From the NCBI GenBank assembly GCA_037043455.1, contig JAWPHD010006776.1, forward strand, positions 1 to 64,000: a DNA stretch of 64,000 nucleotides, given 5' to 3'. Source of the stretch: Cyrtodaria siliqua. Lineage: Eukaryota; Mollusca; Bivalvia; Adapedonta; Hiatellidae. Position numbers and translations under genes: made by a program. Under the pieces are notes generated by a model. The model saw only the letters and a program-made list of their open reading frames with translations, was not told the origin of the DNA and searched no databases. Below are positions 35,775 through 45,392 of this stretch, piece after piece (position 1 is the first letter of the stretch; each line of letters opens with the position of its first letter).

Positions 35775-36262
35775 AAGGTTGTCCGCACGACGCTTTTAGT
35801 CCGCACAAATTGACGCCTTTTGTCCGAACGAAGCTTTTTGTCCTCACAAATAGACGCCTTTTTTCCACACGGCTCTTTTAGTCCCCATAAATTGACGCCT
35901 TTTGTCCGCACGGCGCCTTTTGTCTGCTCAAATTTACGTCTTTTGTCCGCACGGCGCTTTTAGTACGCACAAATTGACGCATTTCGACCTCCCGGTGCTT
36001 TTTTTCCTCACAAATTGATGCCTTTTGTCCGCACGACGCTTTTATTCCGCATAAATTGACGCCTTTCGGCGGAAAGGCACTTGTTGTCCTCACAAATGTA
36101 CGCTTTTTGTCCTCAAGGCGCTGTTTGTCAGCACACATTGACGCCTTTTGTCCGCTAAAATTGAAACTTTTTGTCCGCACGACGCTTTTTGTCCACACGA
36201 ATTGAAACCTTTTGTCCGCATGGCGCTTTCTGTCCTTAAAGTTGAAGCCTTTTGTCTAAATG
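35775..36262 (+). repeat. Middle block of GTCCGCAC minisatellite
   Basis: About ten units of about 46 bp: aattgacgccttttgtccgcacg.cgctttttgtccgcacaa. This subtype has attgacgcc instead of the ctgaaaaagtgacgc of the arms. It has the same orientation as the left arm. Confidence 0.8.
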
Positions 36263-36282
36263 ATTTCGTATGAAAACTCGTG

Positions 36283-36352
36283 CCTCAACATGGACTCGAA
36301 CCCAGGGACTCTGGTTTACCGTAGCAGCGCTCTACCAACTAAGCTATCGAGG
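36283..36352 (-). tRNA. tRNA-like sequence, possibly tRNA-Thr-derived; likely pseudogene
   Basis: The 70-nt minus-strand sequence starts cctcgatagcttagttgg and ends gtccatgttgagg. The acceptor stem CCTCGAT pairs with GTTGAGG over seven positions, counting G-U. Box A (tagcttagttgg) and box B (gggttcgagtcc) are strong. The anticodon loop reads acggtaa, which would give GGT, but position 33 is C instead of T and the stem has a mismatch. Its location inside a transposon-derived region favours a tRNA-derived repeat over a working gene. Confidence 0.4.
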
Positions 36353-37244
36353 ATAAGAATCGATTATTCACCTGTACCCGGTTTCATTTAAAAAAAATCT
36401 GTCCGTTATTTTATGTTATGAACAACTGGGATGTACGAAATACTATTTGGTTCGTTTATTTGCCTTGTTATGGTGATATAAACCGAAATAGGTGAGTAAG
36501 GGGACCGCGCCGTTTAAGTTTCTAACCCACGAGCTAATTAAAATTAAGTTTATAATTGCTTGACAAACATCAAACAGTGGCTTAAAACGTCCAAGCATGA
36601 CAATGTACACCTGGAGTTTTAAACACTGCATAAAACAAAACTGTAACATGTTCAGTAATCAATCATTCACATCCCCAATTTGTATTATAATGATATTTGT
36701 ATCACAATGTCTGTGTTTATGATTTTTAATATGTATATAAGCTATTCCATATTACTACCTAAAGTTTGCGTTTAAATACTTAAAGTAACCGCTGGTAACC
36801 TTTCCACATGTGGTACAACTATACAACGGCAGCGATACAACCGCTTCATTGTGTCACCTGAAACATCATTTTATTTGATGGTTTTGGAATGTTTATTAAA
36901 TTAAATTTCACATACATTGTCATCTTAACCAAAGGAATGTCTTTATCAATAACTCTGACTTTCGTTTTGACAGAGTTATGCCCGTTTTCATAAAACTTTA
37001 ACCTGCAGCCTAACCCGGCTTATAAGCATGATAAATAGCCCACATATTGATCTATGGTCCTGAAAATGTATTCAGTTTGTCCTTATCCAATGCATATTTG
37101 TGCCCCTTTTAATAAACTTCAACGCTTTAAAAAGATCTGCTTTGTAATGCACGAAGGATTGCGCCCCTGTCTTCAAACTTTATAGTTAGCTTGTCCTTTC
37201 TGAAATACGCACGTGAGAGGCGACACAAGTGTTCCGTGGAACAC

Positions 37245-37650
37245 CTTTCTAGTTAATTTAATCTTAACAAGTGTCTTTATATCAATGAAAGCTCGGACAA
37301 GTTAGACAGCCAACTAGATCACATTAGTCATACCAGAATTACGGTACTTGCCTTTTTAAAACGAATCCATACTCTGCATTGTGAACACTCTAGAATCTTC
37401 ATTTTATATTTAAACTTTAACAGTCTTAACCAGATTACATGTTCTTTTTCATCACCTTTCGTCTTTCGTCCGTCATTAACTTTTGGTTAAACAGCTTCTT
37501 TTCAGAAACCGCTTTGTCAATTTTGAGTTTTGGTTCACAGTACAAGCTGGTTTAAACCCCCAGCGACCCTTTGTGTTACTGACCATTCCACGGCGGTAGG
37601 CCTATTTTTAACTCGTTTATGTTGGTGGGTTCATATCTTGCCTTTTATTC
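37245..37650 (+). repeat. Satellite array-A fragment followed by Penelope-like tail fragment
   Basis: 37260-37400 matches array A (atatcaatgaaagctcggacaagtt ... attgtgaacactctag). 37400-37510 continues into cgtccgtcattaacttttg, similar to 31845-31862. 37530-37650 (gtttaaacccccagcgacc ... gaccattcca.ggcggta) matches the Penelope-like tail in plus orientation. Confidence 0.65.
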
Positions 37651-38309
37651 ATCTTTATAATTGTTGTTATATCCCCGATTTCACAAAAAAATATCACGTT
37701 GTCCGTAACGTCTGTAAGTTAAAGGGAATGTAGTGACACAGACAAACTATCCTTATTTTTGAGAGTTCTGAAACAAATTTAAAAGGGTGAAAATGGTGAA
37801 AGAAAAATCAAAATCGAATGACAAAGACGATATGATAATTTGAAGGTTTGTTGAAACGGATATGGAAGTCGCCATTTTGAGAGCTGCGACATAATAGTTC
37901 TAAATGGCCATAGATGAAATATTTATAAATATGAATATTTATTGAATAATAGGAAAAAACATGACAGCAGCTGTATGAAAAACGGTAGACTTAATGACAC
38001 TGATGCTTATATGCCTCTTGCGCTTTTGATGTGTTTCCTTTTCTGATGCAGTATGATAACAATACTTATCTGTGATTTTCTTAAATGCGGACAGTGTGAG
38101 CAATAGACAGTGACCGACGTATACACTCCCAAACATACACTCGCAAAACTATTTGTGTTCATGTTAGTATTCTTGTTTGTGTTTCAGAACAAAAACATGA
38201 TTTCATATATACATGTAAATGTGTTTTATTATCAATTATTTCCTAGTCCTGCACTTCTATTTTGGAGAGTTTTGTGTATAACAGTTGCTCCGTCACGAAA
38301 CAACAGTGG

Positions 38310-38795
38310 ACATATAGATATAAAAATCGAACAGGAAAAGCAGTATTCAAGGACGACAGTCAACCACAAACACACACAGAAACGAAGAACAAATTTAAAG
38401 ATGAATAAAAGGCCAAAAAAACACATCACAAACACAAAAGGGTTGACAATAGCGCTACCGCCTTGGAACGGTGAGTGGCAAAAAAGGGCGCTGGGGGTAT
38501 AAACGAGGTTCTAGGGTGCACCAAACCTCACACTAACCCTATCGTCAACCCAATAAAACGGGACAGTGTAAATAAAGAAATTACCGCCATGACCTATTCT
38601 CTAACCAACAAGGCAGCATTAATAGGCAATATAAGTAAAACACAAAGATGCTCGTGTATATATAAATACAAAAAAAGACAATAGCCTAAAAAGCCACAAA
38701 GAAAGTACTCATTGACTTGGCAAAAGCCAGAGCAAAAAGAGAATAAACCATTGAGGGCACGACAAGACAAGACGCCGATCAGAACAATACAATTA
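38310..38795 (-). mobile_element. Penelope-like 3' tail, most complete copy
   Basis: On the minus strand about 485 bp run from gtcttgtcttgtcgtgccctcaatgg to cctgttcgatttttatatc. Both tail modules are present with little decay: the part ending ccattccaaggcgg and the terminal part starting caacccttttgtgtttg. There is no coding part, so it is a 5'-truncated insertion. It lies inside the 5.6-kb palindromic element and so postdates it. Confidence 0.8.
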
Positions 38796-39288
38796 AACAA
38801 GTAAACGTTTGTTTTTATTTCATAGAACGCGTGCATGGTCACAAATTACAAATGAATGTCAAATATCTATTTCAATCTTTGGGATATTCACAGTAAGAAT
38901 TTCTCACACATGCGTAGCTCGTCGATGCCCACATTCATGTTCAATAAAGGTCTTCATCATCGCTTTATAGTTTCATGTGTTACTTGAGCGGAGGCGGAAA
39001 ACAATGACCACGGTTCCAGCGACAAAGGAATGTTTACAATTGAATTTTCAGCGATTAAGCAGTTCTACAGTTGAGAAGGTTCTAGAACCAGATTTGGCCT
39101 TAAATGTTCATACCGGTAGCCTCCATAGAACCTTTTTTTATGTTGGTGCGCGGTAAAATCTCAATTCAATTCAAGTACATAAATTTGGACATATTCTTAC
39201 CTGGAAATCCGCTTGTTACTGCACGAGACAGTGCAGGCTGTGAGATTCCCGGGCGTGGCAAACAAGCGACGTCATATCAAGCATATGA

Positions 39289-40004
39289 TAATTAACAATA
39301 TTTTTATATAGTACAGAACCTGCCATTTATTAATATTGGACATTACTGGAAAGGCTTAAACAGCGGATACAATGTTACCTTATTTTCATATTTTCAGGGG
39401 AAATAAAGCTTAGCATGTTTTATTTTTCTGCAGATAAAAAGCGCCACGAATACATATTTCTTCACTTTTCCGATTCACTGCAGACAAAAAGCAATGTGCG
39501 GACAAAAAATAATCACTTTTTCAGATATGTGCGTCCACAAAAGCACCGCGCTGACAAAAAAGCGTCACTTTTTCAGATTTTGTGCGGCTAAATAGCGCCG
39601 TGCGGCCAAAGAGCTTATTTTTTTCTTTGGACAAAAAGCGTCACTTTTTCTAATTTTGTGTGGACAAAAAAGCGCTGCGTTGACAAAAAGAGTCACTTTT
39701 TCAAATTGTGTGCGAACAAAAAGCAAAGCGGACAAAAAGTGTGACTTTTTCAAAATTTGTGCGGACAAAAAGCGCAGCGGACAAAAAGCGTCACTTTTTC
39801 AGATTTTCTGCGAACAAAAAGTGCCGCTCTGACAAAAAGTGTCGCTCTTTTAGATTTTGCGCGGACAAAAAGCGACGTGCGGACAAAAACCTTCATGTTT
39901 TCCGCAGACAAAACACCCAGCAAAAAGCGTCACTTTTTCAATTTTTTTCCGGACTAAAGGCGCTGCAGACTAAAAGCGCCGTGCGGACAAAATGCACTGT
40001 CACA
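39289..40004 (-). repeat. Right arm: inverted GTCCGCAC minisatellite
   Basis: gcggacaaaaagcgtcactttttcagattttgtgcggacaaaaagcg units on the plus strand are the reverse complement of the left arm. The unique inner flank (39289-39440) also matches the left arm flank in reverse. This makes a true inverted duplication rather than two independent satellites. Confidence 0.8.
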
Positions 40005-40100
40005 TACGTCGTCATAGGGTTCACAATCTGTACGATCATCGCACAATCAAAAAGGAAAGCCTCGAGACGAACTGTACTGTGGACCATACCGTCCTTTGAT
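40005..40100 (-). mobile_element. Penelope-like element, coding-end part of the interrupted copy
   Basis: acgtcgtcatagggttcaca..ctgtacgatcatcgcacaat...aggaaagcc matches 49399-49460 of copy 2 and continues the sequence interrupted at 34405. It corresponds to the last codons of the element plus the start of its 3' tail. Confidence 0.7.
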
Positions 40101-40978
40101 GATTAAGGTAGACGTAAGCTAACCAGAAGGCCGTCTTGCATATTGACCGTTCCTATTGGGTAACCCTGTTTTCACCACTCTTTATATTTTGTATTGTCTT
40201 CTTCAGTGACTTTTAATTTAATAAATCGACCTTTTATGCACTACTATGGACAATAAAAATCTCCACTATTGTCGAAAACTATCCAGGAAGTGCCAAAGTT
40301 TGCACGGAATGCATAGTCGTCCGGGCCGTTTATAGCCGGTTACTTTCTCCTGAACATAAACATCTCAAACGGCGTCACAGTACAATTTGCAAGGAGGTGG
40401 ATACTACCAATGTTTATAGGATGTTTTTTTTCCAAAATAGACTTTCAGTGCAGAAATATTTTAATTAACCCAAAGTTTTCCCAGAAAATGGCCCAATTGA
40501 TAGGAGTTTTATCTAAAAACAAAACAATATCTAATGTGGTCACCAAGGATGACATCCACACCATATTGAATGTACATTTATTGCTGCCAGAAATCCACTT
40601 TCTGTGGTATTTGGATGAATATTCCCTTCAATGCGTACCCTCTGTTGTATACGCAATTTGGCAACTTACCGTATTAACAAGATGTCTAATTAGGGTAAGG
40701 CAATGAATAAAATAAGAAGCTAAAGACTAATCACTACATTATCATTAACTAAACCTAATCATGTTTGTAAATAGATATTGAAGGATAAAGATTCATTTAA
40801 ACTAATTCCAACATGGTGTGTATGAAAGGTAGTAGAGTTGTACTGTAACACCACCTTGTGTTTTTTCTTAATTTGTGGCTAAAACTCAACTAAGTCATAA
40901 ACAAAAACGATTTCTCAAATATATTTATATTGCATATATATGTATGTTGTAACATTGGTGTCTATGTTTACTTATTAG
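40101..40978. other. Distal intron sequence, nothing recognised
   Basis: No domain-bearing frame. It ends in the acceptor used by exon 2. Confidence 0.5.
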
Positions 40979-41728
40979 GACGACGAAAAAGAAGATTGGC
41001 CGATAAAGACCATAATAACTGGTGGCCAGCCTATCAGCAAACACCTATCGCAATGCATCGGCACTCTCTGTGAGTATTTTGTTTCCAGCTATGGTGCGAC
41101 GGAATGCTGTGAAGTGAGCGTTAACATCGTGAACAGCTCAGACGATTTTATTGAGTACTCCACCGGCAACTTGTTAAAAGGTAACGAAGTGAAGGTAGTG
41201 GATGACAACGGAGAGATAGTGCCGATGAATACCTACGGGGAAATATATGCACGCAATAAAGGCGTTTTCAAAGAATATAGAAATGACCCCGAGAAGACAA
41301 GAGCCGTTAAAACAGCTGATGGGTGGTACAAAACTGGCGACATAGGCCGACTGACAGAGGATGGAGTTCTCTTCGTTGTGAGTAGGAAATCTAACATGAT
41401 TACTTCCGGTGGAAAAAAGGTCGCTCCAGAAATATTTGAGACTGTTATTAAGTCATGCCCAGGAGTAGACGATGTCGTGATTGTCCCAGTCCCAGACGAA
41501 GTCCAATACCAATTATTATGCGCATGCATCGTAATCAAACCCGGATTTGACGTCACGGAGGAGATGCTTAGAGCTTTCTGCGAAAACAGCAATAACGACA
41601 ATCCCATGCTGTTAACGATTTTACCATCGTATTACTTATTTCTTGAAAGGTTTCCAGAAACAAGGACGGGAAAAGTCTCAAGAACAGAGTTGACCACGAT
41701 GGCAACCACAAAGTTTAGAATAAAATGA
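40979..41728 (+). CDS. Acyl-CoA synthetase (AMP-binding), exon 2 of 2
   Basis: This exon encodes residues 310-558 and the stop. The start is set by acceptor ttattag|GAC in phase 0; the later in-frame GTG at 41114 is not a start. Motifs, numbered in the full protein: TGGQPIS (about 323-329); the adenine-binding SSYGATE (345-351); YKTGDIGRL (426-434), with the ribose-contacting Asp; the hinge and C-terminal domain start RKSNMITSGGKKVAPEIFE (444-462); and PETRTGKVSR (535-544), with Lys 541 as the likely adenylation-step lysine. All core ANL motifs are intact and no stop interrupts the frame, so the enzyme should be functional. The final residues (TTKFRIK) are not a peroxisomal signal. An aataaa overlaps the last codons, and a clear downstream poly(A) signal was not picked out. 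Confidence 0.9.
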   Translation, partial: DDEKEDWPIKTIITGGQPISKHLSQCIGTLCEYFVSSYGATECCEVSVNIVNSSDDFIEYSTGNLLKGNEVKVVDDNGEIVPMNTYGEIYARNKGVFKEYRNDPEKTRAVKTADGWYKTGDIGRLTEDGVLFVVSRKSNMITSGGKKVAPEIFETVIKSCPGVDDVVIVPVPDEVQYQLLCACIVIKPGFDVTEEMLRAFCENSNNDNPMLLTILPSYYLFLERFPETRTGKVSRTELTTMATTKFRIK

Positions 41729-42639
41729 AGGAGTAACGTTTGTTGTCACCATTAACGTTGTAAATTGCTTGCTTCAATTATGATACACTCTCGATACATA
41801 TTTTAGCCACTATATATACATTTTAGTTGGACACTGTACCTGGATCAGATATTTCAGTAAAGCATTGCACTTGTTAAACTAATATATGTGCCACTCTCTG
41901 TAATGAAGTGTCGATTCTTACGAATGGCGGGAGGTGTACAGTACTGGTTATACCCAGACAAATGGTATATATAACCTTACATGTGTTGAAAATGATGTTA
42001 AACACCATACAAACAAAACACAAAACAAACTGATGAAGACCCTTTTAAAGGTTGAAATCGCTTTTCAGATAAGTGGTTTATAGCACTATTTGATTAATAC
42101 ATTTCTTATAGGTTTTGTATAATAGAACAGAACATCTCTGAACAGATATAACTGTATCTTAATGATCTGGCACCGTTTATTGTCAACGCTTGTATAAAGT
42201 ATATGGACATGTGAATCTTTGACTGGATACGCCACTTGATAAACTATATTTATATGGTAAATGTCAGCTCAGGCGCATTGTTTTATTGTGTACTTCTGCC
42301 AAATTTAAGCCCGATGTTGAATCCTCTTTTACTGTGGTGGCGGATGTGCATACTTTGATAGTTTGACTTTTAATATAGCTAGACACCTCCGCCGGAGTTG
42401 GATTGGAGATTGTGGCAGATTATTTATCTCTCTCTCTCTATATATATATATACCTCTTATATATCAGGAGGGTTGTCGATATGAATTTAAATATCTCCCT
42501 TGAGTACAATATGTACTACATCTTAAAGCGATCCGGCACCTTTCGCTTGTTTCTGCCCTTGTCTGTATATAAATGCAGAAAAATAAAAGTACTGAGAATG
42601 CAAGGTTTGATAAGAAAGACTGTATGAATAGTTGCACGA
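41729..42639. other. 3' flank of acyl-CoA synthetase, no other gene
   Basis: Likely 3' UTR followed by intergenic DNA. A (tc)n(ta)n run lies at about 42427-42452. The C-terminal end of the minus-strand frame that continues from 42640 is degenerate here. Confidence 0.5.
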
Positions 42640-43130
42640 TTGCTGGACATTTCTAGTCTGATGTCTTTCGTTGATGGTTTATCCTGATATCCATCAAAAA
42701 CTACAACAGAATACCGACCAAAGTGCTTTGTTATGAAGGAACAATACAACAATGTCCATGGTATTCTTTGAATTATCGCACCACCATCAAGAACGTATTT
42801 CGAATTATCCGGTTCTTTGTAATCTGAGTCCGTACCAGCGAAGCTCCAAAGCTCATCGGCGAATTGCGGTTTGTTAGCAGTTCTAATCAACCCGTCAGTG
42901 TCAAAAAGTGTGTACATAATTCGTAAGAGAATGTATCAGACAGTTCCTCGTTTCCTTTGCCTGTCCTGAAACAAACACTGTACTCCTGGTGATAAATGGT
43001 ATCGGCTGCATGAAGATCATGTACCATTTGAATGAGGGCATACACCTCATTGGACCAATAATCGTTTCTTTTTTGCATGCTTCAACTATTCGCTCCTGAA
43101 AATCATAGGTTCTACAGAAAATATAGATTT
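42640..43130 (-). pseudogene. Relic of a multicopy invertebrate gene family (DYWSNE/DGG type)
   Basis: Two overlapping minus-strand frames. 43078-42887 reads NDYWSNEVYALIQMVHDLHA and ADTIYHQEYSVCFRTGK. 42917-42516 reads QFADELWSFAGT, YVLDGGAIIQRIPW and VVVFDGYQDKPSTKDIR. I recognise these strings from a high-copy, probably transposon-associated protein family of unknown function in molluscs and crustaceans. The two segments lie far apart in the full-length proteins, and here they are joined by a frameshift with large deletions. This is a dead fragment. Confidence 0.6.
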
Positions 43131-43295
43131 GGTTAATTTCCTAAGCTTCTTAACCCTACTGGTTTGCCACAAAATAGACAGTCTTCCCTAAATAAAAATG
43201 AGCACTCAGACCTAAGCGTGCGTTGCGGGTCGTCTCCACCGCCATATGCATGCCATCTTCGGGATGGTTAAAATTTTGTACTATTGATTTTATTA

Positions 43296-43450
43296 ATATT
43301 GAGTTCTGCTCAACCCGGGGCTAGAGGGCGTGAGCGGTATCTAGCATATTCACTACCGCTCATGAACAGTCTCAATCAAACCGAGACTGCAATATTTCGT
43401 ATGTGTCGTTTTCGGCCGTTTCCAAGGGTCCATTATCATACTCTTTTCCC
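43296..43450 (+). repeat. Dispersed repeat, better-preserved copy
   Basis: tattgagttctgctcaacccggggctagagggcgtgagcgg...ctcatgaacagtctcaatcaaaccgagactgc; partner at 24120-24266. It contains a small inverted pair (gagcggt...accgctc). Confidence 0.6.
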
Positions 43451-44844
43451 TGTAGTAGCTTCACATTTTCTCTTGTGCCCTGCTATTGATTTAGGACTGA
43501 TATATATAGCTCTACATGTTTTATGAACATGTTACCCAGGCTGTACATATAACTTGTCGCCAAGAGCTATACTTGCGCTATTTACACAATCACACCTTTC
43601 TTCATTAAAATAACAGTATATTGTCCATTGTCAAGACTGTCCTCGCAAATTGAACAAATGTTCATTTTCGAAAGGTAAAACAGATCTACTATCACAGCTG
43701 TACTATCATTAAGAAACTGCAGAAAACATGAACTTGAAGATATGAGACTGTATTCTGTTATGATTAAATAATTGCTACACATTCCGTGAAGTGCCGATTC
43801 GAAGTACACTGACATTTGTGTTTAGTTAATATTGTGACGAAACGAGGTACGAAACTGATGACGAAATGCAATTGCTCATTTTGATACTAAAATAGTTGTT
43901 ACACTTATCGTTTTCTCGTCAACCTACCTTATAAAATCATCCAAACATAAATAGAAAAAGTAATATGTATAAATGCATACAGGAATTGATTTAGGGTACA
44001 ATTTTCAAATGCAAATAACTATAGTACGAACACGGAAGATTGTAAACGAACTAGTAACCGGATAGCGCAATTATCCGAATTTCGAAATACGCTACAATGT
44101 TTTTCTTCTGAAGCAAATGTGTCCAATTCTTGTTTTCTAATCATAGATGTATATATTGTTTTAGAAACAATTCGAAAATATTCTGTTGCAATTTGACCGG
44201 GAGTTTTGTTACTTTCACTTGCCTAATATAACATTATATAGTCGCTGTCAAGCGAAGGTGCGCATGACGTCACATCGTGTTTCTCCCTTGATGAGAACAT
44301 CTTGCAAAAATTCGCTTGATATAAAAAAAATTCGCTCACAACTCATATATAGTGAGATTTTCGTAGAGTTTCTCAACCGGTTGTTTTGCCTTATAGTTGT
44401 TTTCAGCGTCCAATACGTTCGTCTAGCATAGATCAGCATACATGTACGACTTAGTAGAAGAAATGTAGGCTATCCGCCAGAAAGCAATGGCTATGAATGT
44501 AAATCAACCTTGCATTCAAGAAGACTAAAACAACACATAACTCAGCAACTAGTATTCCTTCAAATTTTTATTATTTTTCAAGAAACAAACACAGTCACTG
44601 GGTACAAATCTTTGCGGGACCAAATTGTAACATTTATTATTCATAAATAATGTATTTCAACAATTCTAAAAATAATACAAATCCCATTGTACTTATTTTA
44701 ACACATTTACTGCAATATAAAGTGTCCAGTGTTAATTTGAAATAGCTGACATCTTTGAGAGAACTACTCTGCAAGGCATATGAACAAACACAATAATAAT
44801 ATATAGTATATTTCATGGAAATGAGCACGGAAATTGTCCGGAGC
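43451..44844. other. Intergenic, no gene
   Basis: No recognised domain. 44515-44580 (aagactaaaacaacacataactcagcaactagtattccttcaa) resembles the middle of the 485-bp MITE family and may be a remnant. 44845-44930 is the SINE-like tail shared with 23655-23745. Confidence 0.5.
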
Positions 44845-44949
44845 AGCACCGGAAGTCTTCCTCCACCATAGAAGCTGGAAAGTCGTCATATAACCGTAGC
44901 TGTAGGTGCGACTATAAAATCCAATTCATACTATTCATGGAAATATAAT

Positions 44950-45228
44950 CAGTAGTAATTAGAGGTCAGTCATCTACAGAAAAAGAGGTCTTAAGTGGAG
45001 TACCCCAAGGATCAGTTGTGGGGCCTGTGTCTTTTATAATATTTATAAATGAACTACCAGATATTACTGACAGTAAATCGCTTATTTTTTGCGGATGATA
45101 CAAAGACTTTCAATTCATGTAAAAATATGAATTTATTACAAGATGATTTAAAAACATTACAATCATGGTCAGATTTACGGCTTCTGAGATTTAATGTAGC
45201 CAAGTGTAAACAAATGCATTTTGGTAAT
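44950..45228 (+). pseudogene. LINE reverse-transcriptase fragment
   Basis: One frame reads VLSGVPQGSVVGPVSFIIFI (motif B). After a shift near 45085 it continues FADDTKTFNSCKNMNLLQDD and LKTLQSWSDLRLLRFNVAKC (motif C and downstream). This is typical of CR1/jockey-like non-LTR elements. It is cut off abruptly at about 45228, where an unrelated hairpin begins. Confidence 0.8.
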
Positions 45229-45238
45229 GACCATTACG

Positions 45239-45392
45239 GATTGTTTTCCATATTTTGCGATGTTATGGAAGTAAAACACGCCATTGATTTGTCACAAATT
45301 GTATAAAACCTCGTAGCGTAGCAAAGCGGTTTTATACAAAATCTGTGACCCATCATTTGCGTGTTATACTTCCATAACATCGTAAAAAACAA
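45239..45392. mobile_element. Tight hairpin element (about 67-bp arms, 17-bp loop)
   Basis: The left arm (attgttttccatattttgcgatgttatggaagt...gtataaaacc) is the reverse complement of the right arm (ggttttatacaaaatctgtgac...acttccataacatcg), allowing a few mismatches and one gap. The loop is about tcgtagcgtagcaaagc. It could be a miniature foldback element or an inverted duplication at a LINE break. Confidence 0.8.

Larger units (their letters stand above)
34406..40004. mobile_element. 5.6-kb insertion bounded by inverted GTCCGCAC minisatellite arms
   Basis: The left end tgtgcgagtactttttgtcc... and the right end, reverse-complemented (tgtgacagtgcattttgtcc...), match. Similarity extends inward through the whole arms (34406-34915 against 39289-40004), including non-minisatellite flanks such as ctgcaggaaaataaa...gctaagctttat and attaataaatggca. 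The insertion sits in a Penelope-like copy at homologous positions, with a possible short target duplication (acatc/acgtc). The interior has a second plus-oriented block (35775-36262), a tRNA-like sequence, a satellite piece and a younger Penelope-like tail. No transposase frame was seen. It is best read as a giant foldback element; an inversion-duplication is the alternative. Confidence 0.65.
31479..40978 (+). other. 9.5-kb intron of the acyl-CoA synthetase gene
   Basis: Donor caggtaatg (31479) and acceptor tttacttattag (ending 40978) join two codon-complete exons in phase 0. The intron contains no other host coding sequence that I can see. It holds satellite arrays (31807-33890), an interrupted Penelope-like copy, a 5.6-kb palindrome-bounded insertion and smaller repeats. 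Confidence 0.85.

Noticed and set aside
34383..36198. Cys/Lys-rich open frames (for example repeated ..FVRTKS..)
   Set aside because: Periodic translation of the GTCCGCAC minisatellite. Not a repeat protein, since the frames break and the opposite strand gives similar frames.
34406..36262. Possible CRISPR-like repeat-spacer array
   Set aside because: Units are tandem and imperfect with no unique spacers of constant length, and the DNA is animal nuclear.
36283..36352. Functional tRNA-Thr gene
   Set aside because: Position 33 is not T, the anticodon stem has a mismatch, and it sits within repeat-derived DNA. Kept only as tRNA-like.
41114..41728. Independent short gene starting at 41114
   Set aside because: The apparent start is a GTG in the middle of exon 2. 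The frame continues upstream to the splice acceptor at 40978.
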